From Clarkia xantiana subsp. parviflora (Eukaryota; Streptophyta; Magnoliopsida; Myrtales; Onagraceae): a DNA stretch of 64,000 bases. The position numbers and the translations under genes were made by a program. The notes under the pieces were generated by a model. That model did no database searches, was not told the origin of the DNA, and saw nothing but the letters and a program-made list of their open reading frames with translations. The DNA lies in assembly GCA_036873135.1 (NCBI GenBank), contig JAPTYO010000008.1, forward strand, positions 25,087,001 to 25,151,000. Reading direction: 5' to 3'. Of this stretch, positions 45,271 through 57,220 are shown one piece after another; position 1 is the stretch's first letter; each line of letters opens with the position of its first letter.

Positions 45271-46359
45271 AGGTTTTCTCAAGTGGTTTTGATGGATGAA
45301 GAAGATGACCCTCTCGGACGACGCCGTATCATGTCAGATAATCACCCAACGATTCGCCGAGGATTGACAGTCATCGCCGAGTAAAAGATGAATTAATTAA
45401 TAAGGTGTCCTCAATATTCAATATCTTATCAATCGATGACTTGTATGATTAGGGATCGTTATTGTGCTTCTCATTTTTTTATAAGACGCCCGAAAAGGTT
45501 AATTAGTGTGTACGTTTTTCTTATAGGTAGGTCTTGCCTAAATGTGGGGCTATAAATGTCTCCTTTTCTCTTAGATTTGCACCCGTTGGAAATAATTAAT
45601 AATGATATTAGTTATGAAAGAAGTATAATCTTGTTTCTATGCATGCATACAATTATATCTTATAACATTGTAAATATTATGGATTTAAATAATCATCTCT
45701 GAATTATTAGAGAATAAATATATTAAAAAAAATATTTTAATATATTTATTTCTTAATATTAATGAGGTATTTTGTTAATTTAAAAAATTATTAATTGTTC
45801 TCTCTGTACGTGAATATTAACTTTTATTTTTGTAAGAATCAGTTAGATTTAAGTGTCGTGAATAACTATAGCATGTAATATATCTCATTTTTTCAGTATT
45901 AAATAAATTAGTTTCTAGCTAGTGGATATTGTCCATAACGATTGGGTAGGGGAACATAAATGTCGAGGCCTTCGAGGTTGGTGAAAATCTATATATAATG
46001 AAAATAGAGGAATATAGAGAGGATGTTATGTGGATCATATTAATTCATGAATTTATAAGGTACACATTTGATGACTTGGGTTAGGTCCAAGATATTAATG
46101 CTTGCAGGAGCAGCTAGCTAGCCAAGGAGGAAGGGGGCAAAACAGTACTATTACATATGACAATACGTGTGTCTTGTTGAAAAATTATTCAGTGCTTTCT
46201 ATTTTGGACTGTCCAATCTTGGTCGGGAAGGGATACTAAATAGGAGGAGGATCTTTACTAATTTGGACTTATATAAACCAACTCTTTTTTGGCCTAGCTA
46301 GGGTTAAATTGGATATACCATATACGCTAGCTCTTGCAATTAATTTCGGATAGTAGTAA
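45271..46359. other. 3' flank of the DUF761 gene and intergenic sequence
   Basis: The start of this region is presumably the 3' untranslated region. The rest is AT-rich with no recognisable gene or repeat. Confidence 0.4.
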
Positions 46360-49300
46360 GTTTTTTTTTTTTTTGTTCTTAAAACATACTTAATGTATAT
46401 ATAATAGGTCCACTTAGTCCACCCGTAATGGATACGGAATGTCCTGAGTTAACCAAGATCCTGTTACAGATAAGTTCGCAGCACTAGTAATAAGTTTGTG
46501 TGCTTTAGAGACCCGAAGTCTAGGTACAGCATAAATAACAGACGAGGTAACTGAAATTAACAACTGGAATCCTGGACGATGCCGAACAAGGAAGGGTTGC
46601 AGCCTGTCGAAGAGAGTTCAATCTGCTTTAGTAGCTTGGTCGAATCTGTGAACAGGATGTGGTAATCCTGCGGATGTGACCTAGCCAACAGTAAACCTGC
46701 TCGAACAGCTAATCCTTCTGACAAAAGAGGGTCATCTCCAGGCGTCGAAACAACGGAGGCCGCTACTGTTCCGCCACTATTGTTTAGTAAAATTGCGCCT
46801 CCAAAAACAAGGAACTTCCCAGCCCTCACTGCTCCGTCACACACTATAGAGGGCTTTGTGTGTGACGGCGGTCTTCTCCTGGGAGCTACACTGGTGGGGA
46901 CTGAGGGGGTGCCTCCGTGTCCTGAGTTACAAACAAACGCATCAAAATTATCGGAAATAACAGACTGGATACATCGTAAGGTGTTTTCTAGGCTAGGTCT
47001 TCTATGTTTAAAGATAGTAGAATTGCGCTCTAGCCAAATACCCCACATAACTAGGCATTTATTAACAAAGATATCATCTAGACAGACTCCTGATGTACTA
47101 CTCGTAACACTAAAGAGCCATTCCAAGACAGATCTGCAGTTTGAGTTTGCTGTGCTTGTTCCGAAGATCGATCCGAACCAGATTCTCTGGGCAAAAGGGC
47201 AAAACCACATCAAATGGTCCCATGTCTCACTGGTGTGATGGCAGAGATGGCACTTGGGGTTAAAGGACGAAATTCGCCTGTGAAGTGCTTGCCCAAGAGG
47301 CAAGCCGTTGTTGCAACCTTTCCAGATGAACATTCTAACTTTGGGAAGAAGTTTGGCATTCCAAAGCTTATTCCAAAAGGAAGAATTAGCGATCGAAGAG
47401 GTCGAGGCTGAATCTCCTTGCTGCTCTGTGATGAGTAGCGATTTAATGAAATGATAACCTGACTTTACTAAGTAAAGTCCTGAGTCATTGTGTTGCCAGA
47501 GGAAGAGGTCGGAGGTGTTGAAGATCGGAAGCTCGATCTGGGATATGGCGGATTTGATTACGGGTGGTAACTGTTGAGGTAGGTTGTCCAGGGCCCAGGA
47601 CCGGTTATCCATGTACCAGTCGACTTTGGTGTTTGTTAATTGTGTTCTGCTCAAGGGGGGAAGTGGTGCAAACCCAGTCCTTTAAGAGTCCAAAATTTGG
47701 TACCCAAGGGTCAGTCCAGAAATTTATGCTCTTTCCATCTCCTACGTGCCATCTTCCGCCTTTTCCGAGTAAAATCTGCAGTTTGTTCAGGGTTCTCCAA
47801 ACTGGTGAGTGGTGAGGGTAAGCCTTTGCTGTAAAGAACGTTGCATGTCGCATGTATTTGCTACGAATGCACTGGACCCACATGGAGTCTTGGTTGGTAA
47901 CTACCCTCATGGCTTGTTTAGTAAGTAGGGTCAGGTTAAAGGCGTTCATGTTCCTGAACCCAATGCCTCCATCTCTTTTGGATTTACACAACTTCTCCCA
48001 ACTGATCCAAGCCATACCTTTCTTCTCCTCTGTAGAATTCCACCAGAAATGTCGATGTAGTTTTTCCAAATTAGCTGAAGTTTGCTTGGTGAGATTGATA
48101 CATGACATGACGTAGGTATGGATGGAAGCAGCTGTGGATTTGAGTAGGATTTCCTTCCCAGCTTGAGAGAGCAGCTTCGTCATCCAGCCTTGTATTCTTG
48201 CTGTTGTGCGCTGGATAAGCGTTTGCCCAATCTGGCTTTTTTGTTTCACCCAGTCTGTGGGTAGGCCCAGGTATAGTTCGTCCGGTAGCATCTCCCTTAC
48301 CCCTAATAGATTTGAGATTTGAACTCCCAGTGCATTTGGGACGTTTGGGCTGAAACGAATACTGGACTTGCTGTAATTTATTAGCTGGCCTGATTCGTGC
48401 TGGTATTCTTCTAGGATTTGCTTCAGGTTTGCGACATTTTCTAAGGTCGCCTCCAGGAAGAGGAAGCTATCGTCTGCGAATAGAAGATGGGATATTTCAT
48501 GTGTATGTCTTCCTGGTTTGATCCCTTTCAATCTTCCTTGTAGTTGGGCCGATGACAACTCCTGAGATAGCATTTGGGATACAAGTATGAAGAGATAGGG
48601 TGATAGGGGATCACCTTGTCTTAGGCCTCTTGTTGGTTTAAAGTACCGGGAAGGTTTTCCATTTATGATTACGTTGAGTCTGGCTGAGGAGATGCATTCC
48701 ATGATCCAGTTGATGAAGTTGGTGGGAAGGCCATATTGGACAGAATTTCCTTTAAGAAGGTCCACTCAACTCGGTCGTAGGCTTTACTCATGTCGAGTTT
48801 TAATGCTAATAAACCTTTTCTGCCTTGGCGCCGTTGTTTAATTGTATGCAGGAGTTCCTGGGCTAGTAGAGTGTTGTCCGTAATGCTCCTCCCCGGAACG
48901 AATGCCGTCTGGAAAGGGGAGACCAATCTCGCAATCACCTTTCTGAGCCTGTTAGTGAGAATCTTAGAGATGACCTTGTATGTTGTGTTGCATACCCCAA
49001 TAGGCCGCCAGTCTTTCAGTTCTTGGGGGTTGGTCTTTTTTGGTATAAGAACTAGATTTGTTGAGTTGATGGTCTGGCTCAGTGAACCGCTGTTGAAAAA
49101 GTTTGTGACTGCTTTGCAGAGTTCCTGGTTGGTAGCCTCCCACGTATGTTGGAAGAATCTGGCCGGGTAACCATCAGGTCCCGGGGCTTTGTCCGGGTTG
49201 AGTTGCTTGAGTACCCCGATTATTTCGAGGGGACTAAGATGAGCACCTAGATTCTGTGCTGATTCCTCTTGAATTGAAAGACAATTTCTTGCTGGGATGG

Positions 49301-49672
49301 ATGGGCATGGTAGATCAGCTCTTGCCTTGAAGACGTCAATGTAATACTCTAGGATATGGTTTACCACATCTTCCAGGTTGGTTAATTGGGACCCATCCGG
49401 CATAGTAATACAGTCGAGGCTATTTGTTCTGCGTCTGGCAACAGTGAACGCATGAAAGAACTTTGTATTTCGATCTCCTTCTGTTAACCAAAGTTGCCTC
49501 GATTTCTGCCTCCACATTGTTTCCTGGCTAAGATAGAGTTCTTTTAGAAGAATGGTCAGTTGGTCAGTGGTATCGTCCACTGAATCCAATCTCTGTGCTT
49601 CCTCAAGTTTAACCAAGGTGTCCCTGATTTGTAGGTCGATGTGTCCAAAGGTTGAACGGTTCCACTCTAAAA

Positions 49673-49680
<8 letters not shown>
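46360..49680 (-). mobile_element. L1-type LINE, 5'-truncated and frameshifted
   Basis: On the minus strand the reading passes through the end of ORF2. It starts with WNRSTFGHIDLQI (after the endonuclease region, which is missing). Then come the reverse transcriptase with LNPDKAPGPDGYPARFFQ, ALKLDMSKAYDRVEW, GLRQGDPLSPYLFIL and the catalytic HLLFADDSFLF, a zf-RVT segment (CHLCHHTSETWDHLMWFC) and an RNase H-like end (VCDGAVRAGKFLVFGGAILL). Frameshifts occur near 48740 and 47630. A run of 14 T at 46361-46374 is the poly(A) tail read from the other strand. 5' truncation is usual for LINEs. No target duplication could be assigned. Confidence 0.88.
46557..49680 (-). pseudogene. LINE ORF2 remnant (reverse transcriptase to RNase H)
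   Basis: Three overlapping open segments (48669-49680, 47605-48765, 46557-47654) lie in different frames and together form one interrupted ORF2. The order RT, zinc-binding zf-RVT, RNase H (RVT_3) is typical of plant L1 elements. The endonuclease domain and ORF1 are absent. RT copies the element's RNA at a nicked target; this copy cannot do so. Confidence 0.88.

Positions 49681-49704
<24 letters not shown>
49681..49704. repeat. (TA)n microsatellite
   Basis: A dinucleotide run directly between the truncated LINE and the Helitron 3 terminus. It was probably continuous with the (TA)n at 53464-53519 before the two Helitrons inserted. Confidence 0.7.
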
Positions 49705-51983
49705 CTAGAATATTTAACGCGTACGTTGCACACGTGTGACATAATATTTGAATATATATAGATTCGTTTCATTTTGATGTAAATATAATTTGAATCATAA
49801 AATTATATAATGTTTGTGGGAAAAATTAGCATTATCCATTACATTATGTGCACATCATTTATTCAATGATCACTTAATTGTTCAGTTTTCAAATTATTAA
49901 CCATGTATAAGCAAGAAATCTAATGTATATACTCAATATTTGGCTGAATAAAAAGGTTGTACAATTCATGTGGAGTTGAATGCGCTTCTAAGTAGAATAT
50001 TTTCTTTAGTCAACAGACTTTCTCCTCATCTCTAATTTCTATTATACTTTAGTAATGTTTTGTTGTTGAAGTGATATAGTGTTAACATATGATTGAAAGT
50101 TGTGGTATTTCAATAAAAATTAGAAATTAGGTCTGCCATAAAAGAATTTATGATAAAAAAAAATGGTTAGTAGAATGCATTCAATTTCATAATAGTTGAA
50201 CTGATGGTCCAAATATCGAAATAACATCACAATTTCCTCTCAAATAAATTAAATTGGACTTCAAGATAATCATGATCCATAAATAATAGAGATGATGTCT
50301 TAAATTCGTTGCATTACTAAAAAAAAAAGGTTCTAGCATATCAAATATGACACCAATAGAATCATTAAATAGGACATCACACACCCATTGTGCCCAAATA
50401 GTCCAATTGCTTTCCTAACATTCGCACCAGAGACAACTTCATAGATCTAAATAACTGTATATAATAGTGGATATGAAGAAATTAATTTTTTTTTTTTTTA
50501 AATATACTGTCTACCAAAAGCAAACAAGCTAAACGACGTCATTTGAAGCCATCTATCAATTTTATGATGACTTTAAAATAAACCATTGAACCTCAAAGAA
50601 ACAGAGTAAGCATGTCGTATTCTTAGGTCTACATTGTAGAATGATTTTTAAAATGTATGAAAGCTATTTAGTGCAGTGAGCCTTCTGTTTTGAATATCAG
50701 TTTGAAAAGTTACCTTGCTCTTTGTTTTCCATTACCAGATACAACGGAAACTATAATTAATTTTCATTTTTCACAAGTAGTTGATTTGATATGAACATTT
50801 TCATTTTAAATTGTGTTTATGAGACAGAATTCAATATTTTAAAATTGGGATAAATTTTCAAGATACTCCATATACGAGTAAATCAATCGGGCAAACTTGA
50901 AGAACCCTCAAACACAAATACACTTTCCATGCACAAAAAAGTTAAATAAGACATAACTCACCTAAAATAACATTGTATCTTTTTTGTAATTGACCTTTGA
51001 CTTGAGATGTACAGCCAACCGATTTATGGCGGCACTAAAAGTGGTACTCAAACTACATCATGAATATGAAAAGGATTAGTGGAAGTAATTGATTTCATAG
51101 TCTGTTTATATGGTAGTTTTGGTGGAGGACAAACTGAAAGTTTTCATTCATGTAGAGCAAGATTACAATTCTCATTCAGGTAGATGAAGATATACAAGTT
51201 TAACATTGCTACATTAACACGTGTAGATACGATCAATTAGTAGACAAATAAACCACATTTCTAAACACTAAGTCAATGGAGTATTTTATCGAGCAGGTGG
51301 TATGCGTAAATCTAAGTTGTTATTGGCTACAGATAAATTCAACATCCATGAAAGATAGTAGACGTAGAAGATATAAAAGCATAATATGCAGTGCATGTGC
51401 AATTAGAGGACAACAAGGAAGGATCGGTACCTGGAGATAGAAAGCTGCAAGAAGGAACGAACAACATATGAAGTTCGGGAAGAACTAAACGTAAGTTCTA
51501 TACAGCGTGTGGTACTACCATGAGTCCATCCATGAAAGAGAAGGAAACGCGCCATAGAAGAATGCTGACAGCGAGATTGCGTGTGACAGAACGAGGCAGA
51601 GAAGAAGGCCGGTAACCACAACCATGCAAGAACTGTGCATTTGTTCGGTGGTAGACGTTGGGGAAGCATACAAAGCAAGCAAAGTAGCGTCGTGGCCGTT
51701 AGTTGAGGAATTTCTGGGTGGTGGTTTCCAACAAGTGTGAAGCTTGGAAGGAGGTGGGGAAAAGGTACGCATTGCAAGGGTGGGTTTGGGTAAAGTCGTA
51801 AGAGAATAGAAACAAGATAAAGAAATTGGTAAACTCCTAGCAAATGAGTGAAGTGGTACAACTATTGGAATTGAAAAGCAACCTTTGGGTGAGCGGGAAA
51901 AAACCGAAGATAGGTAGTGGGTGTGAGGACAAAAAAAAGGTGAGGACAAATTTGAATTTTCTGCTTTTTATTTATGTAATAGA
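49705..51983 (-). mobile_element. Non-autonomous Helitron 3
   Basis: The 3' end is CTAG on the minus strand at 49705-49708, followed outside by T. A 7-pair hairpin, allowing two G-T pairs, lies at 49718-49734. The 5' end is TC at 51983, preceded on the minus strand by A, with ATTTGTCCTCAC shortly inside, as in Helitron 4. Most of the 2.3 kb is AT-rich. 51403-51949 has two overlapping open frames on the minus strand that look more coding-like. Confidence 0.7.
51515..51949 (-). CDS. Open frame within Helitron 3, unrecognised
   Basis: A 144-codon frame lies just inside the 5' end of Helitron 3. It is Ser/Pro-rich, then has a hydrophobic stretch (VVVTGLLLCLVLSHAISLSA) near residue 110. I recognise no family. 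Helitrons often carry pieces of host genes, and this GC-richer block could be one, but it may equally be chance. An overlapping frame (51403-51861) shares most of the DNA. Confidence 0.2.
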   Translation of the reverse strand: MSSPFFCPHTHYLSSVFSRSPKGCFSIPIVVPLHSFARSLPISLSCFYSLTTLPKPTLAMRTFSPPPSKLHTCWKPPPRNSSTNGHDATLLALYASPTSTTEQMHSSCMVVVTGLLLCLVLSHAISLSAFFYGAFPSLSWMDSW

Positions 51984-51985
51984 TA

Positions 51986-53462
51986 TCTATTACATTACAT
52001 AAATAAAAATCTGAATATTTAAATTTGTCCTCACTTGCAAATTGTCCTCACAAATTAAAAAAAAAAAAAGGCGCCAACTCTCTTAATTGTCTCCCAAGAA
52101 GTCACACGGCACCTTTCTAATTTTCACACCGGTTGGAGTTATCACAAAAGTGAATCAACCGTGCTTAACAGTTAACAAAGCTAGTGGACACGTCTCCTGA
52201 CTCATGGTCCCAAAGTTGAAAGAGGAGAAGGCATATGGATGGCTATTTCACCCAAAAAAAAAACGACACACGGCTTTGACATCATCCTTCTCCACGTAAC
52301 TACATATCCTCCTCATTTCTATACTTGGTTCTTCTTCCACCTCCGATCATCGGTGAGTCCTCAATTCGAAATCCTTGCCTAACTAACATCGCATCGAATT
52401 TAATTCATAGTTGCCATCGAGAAAACGACAATTTTCCTTTTGGATTATAGGAACCGTCTAACGACAGTCGAAATGAAAATAACAAACGCACAAAATGACT
52501 GATCGATGGGGAGTCCAGTCCTCTGCTGGTTGATCGAAATTTAATCGATTAGACTCCAACAACAACTACAACAGTATTTCTTTGAACTACAGGTATTTGA
52601 TTACTAAACGAACTTTTCCCATGAATATTTATACATCTATCTTTATTCACTGAAAAACATTATTACCATCAAATGTCTACAAATGTATTAAAAATGTATG
52701 CACTAAGGTTAGATATTGGTGATAGAAACACACATTAACGGTTACCCTTTCTGACGCTATCCAAAAACTTATTGGGTTTCGTGCATGATTTCATAACCAA
52801 TCGGGTATACTCATTACTTTTTTTTTTTCCATGAGTGTTTTGTTATTCTAACTACATTTTTTTTTAAATACATATATCTTCTTAAAATAGATTTCTAACT
52901 ATTGTTTAAACACGTGTCTTTTTTTACAAACAAGAGATTTTTAGTTATTTAATTTTGAAAAAAAATGGAAAAAAAGAAAAATACAAACAATGGAACACCA
53001 ACTAATATAGATTAAAAATACCATCCATTTTAATAATATTTGTTCATACCACATTTATTTTTTCAACGTTAAAATATTCTATTTATTTCATCAATATTTT
53101 TATCTTTGTACAATAAAAATGGAAGAACTCCAATGAAAAATAGTGCAATTTCATCAAAATGGACAAAAACAACAATATAAAGTTGGACTTACAACAGTTT
53201 TGTTGCGTATGATGTTCTTATTACCCATTAAACATTTATTCTTACGTATTACAGACTTATTATTATAATAATGTATGTTGTTTATAAATTATATATACTT
53301 ATATATTATACGGAAGGAATACTTTGGAAGAATCGATATGTTATAAGACAATATTCTTATAATAATAAGAACATTTTGTTTTAAATATTCAATGTTTTAT
53401 ATCTGATTTAATGAAAATAAATTATATGTCACTCGCGTGCAACGCACGCACAAAAAATTCTA

Positions 53463-53463
<1 letters not shown>
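51986..53463 (+). mobile_element. Non-autonomous Helitron 4
   Basis: It starts TC at 51986 after A and ends CTAG at 53460-53463 before T. The hairpin GCGTGC-AAC-GCACGC lies at 53435-53449. AAATTTGTCCTCAC inside the 5' end matches Helitron 3, and TTGTCCTCAC links it to Helitrons 1 and 2. No coding sequence was recognised. Its 5' end lies two bases from the 5' end of Helitron 3. Confidence 0.75.

Positions 53464-53519
<56 letters not shown>
53464..53519. repeat. (TA)n microsatellite
   Basis: About 27 TA units directly after the Helitron 4 end, consistent with insertion into a dinucleotide repeat. Confidence 0.9.
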
Positions 53520-53522
<3 letters not shown>

Positions 53523-55137
53523 TGTAGCGGAATTTAACCTTATTTACCTTTGGAGATTGCAATATGTTTATCACTTGCAATCTCTAATTAATTGTAGTTT
53601 CATATTAAGATAAAATCCTATTTTTCTATCTTTTTAGATGGATAGAAATAACATAGAGACTTGCCTGCCAATATTTGTTGTTGTTTTAAGAATTTACTTT
53701 TTCTTTTAATAATTTCCGCTGGGATAAATATAATCCAAACTATAGTATTCCAAAGGGTGTAGTTAAAGTTAAACTAAATATAGTAATAACTTTTTTTTGG
53801 CGTATTTGGAATCTTGGATCATCTAAGTGTTCACGGGGGTTAGCACTACAAAGTACAAATCATCATGATTGGTGTTCAGAACTTCAGTGGCCCGATAAGT
53901 GGTCAATGACAACACTGCCCCTCCCACTGGCTAGTTCGACATGAATAAGACATTATTTTTCCCACTCAATCCTCAAAGCTTCTCTCCCATTTTTCACTAC
54001 CTAATTTATCCATATCCTCATAAACGTTTTCACTTTTTTTTTTTTGTTCTCATTCAAATTCACACGGTTTCTTTTATTTATTTATTTAACTCTAATTCGA
54101 GACAAATTGTAATCTTAATAATTAAAGTTAGAGTTATTCGTAGATCCTAGCAAAATTTAATTATTAGATTCTTCGTATAAAATAGAATAGTGATTTAGTC
54201 AAAATATTGTATCTTGATCAAAATTAAACATGAAAAATCGAATCTGTATTTTATATTGTACAAAAAAAGATTTTATCTTTATATCGGTAGCTTGTTACTT
54301 GGGTGGAAGTGATCTAGGTTTTTGAATTAATTGAAAAATCAATTATGGGGATACAACCATATTTTAGGTTTTTATTAAAAGTTGGGGTTGAATTAAATTA
54401 ATGTTGATTTCTACATGTTTATGTTTATGATGTTATTATGATGCTTATAAATTGTGTTTTAGTGCATATAGATTTCAATTAATTGTTTGTGCACTAGAAT
54501 TGATTTAAACATCAACATCTTAAGACTATGTTAATGTTTTTGCATGAGAGTAAAGTTATAGGTTAATTGAAATATTCGGAAGTCAAATTAGGTCACTAAA
54601 TTTGATTTATTTTCAAATTAGCCATCGGAGAAATTAGAACAATAAATCTAAATTTTCGAAAATTGCAAATAGGACCCCAAAAGTTTGAAAAAGTTTCAAA
54701 TCTGCGCCTAAATTTAAAATGTGGTTGAAATGAACCACTAGGAAGTGCATAACTGAAATTCTAATATTGTTGTATGATAAATGGACTTAATTGCTAGCAT
54801 ATGATAATTTACTATTAGAAAAATTATGAATGCTTGTTTGGTTGATGATAACATGCAAACCTTAGATTGAGACGACTTGGTTAGGTCGGAGAATGAGTTA
54901 AGTTTCATTCTGGTTCACTTATGTTGAACTGTTTAGAAATTTATTTGATTTCATTGGGCTCACCGATGACTTTGGTAAAGAGCAGTCAACAAACTTCAGT
55001 GATTGTAATCCATCATTCATATATCCAATGTAGGTAGCTATTCATTCTAATATTTTAACTTGCGAACTTGAATATTATTCATTATTATTATTGTATCTTG
55101 TGTTTTAAGACGATTAGTCTAGATAGCTGCTGAATCA
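53520..55137. other. AT-rich sequence without a recognised gene
   Basis: Only a short AT-biased open frame is seen (53941-54150). No repeats with defined ends were found. Confidence 0.4.
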
Positions 55138-55520
55138 ATGTCCAAGCTTCATATTTCGTTGAGACTTAATGACGACAATTACGAAACATGGAGTGACTAG
55201 ATATACAAAAAAAAAAGTTAGCTAAGCAGAACCTTCTCTATTATATTTGCCCGAATGCAGAACCGATCTGAAGTATCGATGATAATGACCAATCTCCTGA
55301 CTAGTGGGATCTTGACAATGCCACAACATTGTTCAATATGACAATTAGACTTTCTCCTCACATACGCACAAAATTTGAGAGCTATGGTAAAGCTTTCGAA
55401 CTATAGTTTGACCTTCATTTACGGTATGATGCTGGAAAAACTATTTGCGTGCATAGACCCATGCTCCAATTTGAAACCCGGATGAGAAAGAGGTTTGGCC
55501 TTCAGTGCTGATCTCAATTT
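55138..55520 (+). pseudogene. Degraded copia-type gag relic
   Basis: Starting at 55138 the plus strand reads MSKLHISLRLNDDNYETWSD and then hits a stop. Downstream, in other frames, ATTLFNMTIRLSPHIRTKFE and LHLRYDAGKTICVH can be read. The pattern 'LNxxNYxxW' followed by a helical core is typical of copia gag N-termini. Stops and frame changes are frequent and no pol follows, so this is an old fragment. Confidence 0.4.
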
Positions 55521-56065
55521 TCATCGTGGTGATACGAATTAGAGAATGTATTAAAGCAAATTTTCAGTATAAATTTTTGCTTCCGTAAATCATGGTTCAA
55601 GAATAAAAGAGGATTAAGACTAGTTATTAGTTGTAAAAGATTCAGTATATATATATATAAACCAATACATATACATTATTATTCTTCGATCAATATCATG
55701 CATGCACTTATTTATAATAATAATTAGATGAAATATTATATCTTGCACGTGGCTCATATATACGCAATATATTCACATCGATCAATTGACGCTTTTTAAA
55801 TTATGATTTTATGAGAAGTTCAAGTTTGAACAGATTACTTAGTCAGAGGTAACCTTCATATGATTAGCAAAATAATGGATTAATTATATTATTAGCGCTT
55901 TCACAAGTCGTATATTTCATTTTGAATCATTTTTTAATTTTGTGTTAGATTGTTCAAATATCTGATTTAGTTTCTTTTTTAACAAATACTTTATTTATTA
56001 GAATAGTTTAAAAAATAATTTATTTAACAAATACTTTATTTATTTATTAGAATAGTTTGAAATTA
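55521..56065. other. AT-rich spacer
   Basis: No gene recognised. A near-duplicate pair, CTTTTTTAACAAATACTTTA-like (about 55974-55995) and AACAAATACTTTATTTATTT (about 56026-56045), lies before the Helitron end. Confidence 0.35.
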
Positions 56066-56868
56066 TCTATATATCTATATATATTGTAAATTCTTAAGGA
56101 AAGATAATAACAGAGTCAATGTGGAGCTGATGATTTTGTTTTTTTTACGTTAATCGATGCATTTATGACAATTGAGCTAAGAGTCATTAACTCCAAAGCA
56201 TTGATTGCACTAGGGAGCTAAGGGTTTTTACGTTGCAATTAATCGCAATTAAAATTTCGCTGATTTCGAACCGTTCAAGGTTCAATGTACACAATTAATC
56301 GCAATTAAAATTTCGGACCGTTCAAGATTCAATGTATGCAATTAATCGCAATTAAAATTTCCCTGATTTCGAACCGTTCAAGATTCAATGTATGCAATTA
56401 ATCGCAATTAAAATTTCAGACCGTTCAAGATTCAATATATGTAATTAATCGAAATTAAAATTTCACTGATTTTTAACAGACGCTTGACGCGGAGGTTGCG
56501 AACGAAGATACCAGGCGGTACGGGCGGCTGACAGTCTCAGTGGCAGAGCCATCTCTATCTCCGGCGAGATATCGTCGGTGGTTATCGAAGCCATATTTGT
56601 TGAAGAACAGACGCGTGACACGGATCCGACGACCAAAGGTAGCATGCGGTACGGACATCTAAAATTTATTTGTGAATTTGCGCAATGGTATTTTATGGTT
56701 CAAAATTTTTAGTCTTTCGTTTACTTTTTCAAATTTAGACTGATATTTTATTTAAAAATAGTGTTTCAACATATTACAAATAGTCAGTATAAATTTCATC
56801 GAATATTAGTTTGTCAATTATTCATATTTGGTAAATCACCTCGCGCGATGCGCGGGAAATGCACCTAG
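56066..56868 (+). mobile_element. Probable non-autonomous Helitron 5, 803 bp
   Basis: The start TCTATATATCTATATATATT after A is typical of plant Helitron 5' ends. The end is CTAG at 56865-56868 before T, preceded by hairpin CGCGC-GAT-GCGCG (56842-56854). The interior carries the tandem repeat at 56236-56473 and no coding sequence. It is a different family from Helitrons 1-4. Confidence 0.6.
56236..56473 (+). repeat. Tandem repeat with alternating 56- and 47-bp units
   Basis: Units beginning CAATTAATCGCAATTAAAAT start at 56236, 56292, 56339, 56395 and 56442. Every other unit carries an extra CTGATTTCG segment, so lengths alternate 56, 47, 56, 47. All contain ACCGTTCAAGRTTCAATRTA. This indicates duplication of a two-unit block of 103 bp. 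Confidence 0.85.
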
Positions 56869-57220
56869 TTATTTATATAAAACATGACCAAAAGGTTTTG
56901 GAAAATAATATTAATGGTAAAATAAAAAAGAAAAAGAAAATTAAAATAAAGAAAAGGAAGAGAGAGATAGAGAAGAGGACATTAGTGAGACTAGGTCAGA
57001 GTCAGACGATGAGAGGAGATGTCATGAGGAAAATTCTAGGCAGTGCGTTTATATTACCCGGTTTGATCCAACGGTACTCATTTCGAGTTGAAAATCACTC
57101 GACTTAAATTTAGCCAATCTCTTAAGTTTTATCCTTAACCTAGCATTTCATTGCTTTTAAAAAAAAAGAAAAAAAAAAATTCAGCCAATTAGTTAGTCAT
57201 TTAGTTGTAGAATTTTTCTT
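56869..57220. other. Unassigned purine-rich sequence
   Basis: A Lys/Arg/Glu-rich open frame at 56859-57107 reflects an AAG/GAA-rich stretch and is not convincing. No other feature seen. Confidence 0.35.

Noticed and set aside
54841..55085. Possible spliced gene upstream of the gag relic
   Set aside because: No open frame, splice pattern or protein motif could be supported.
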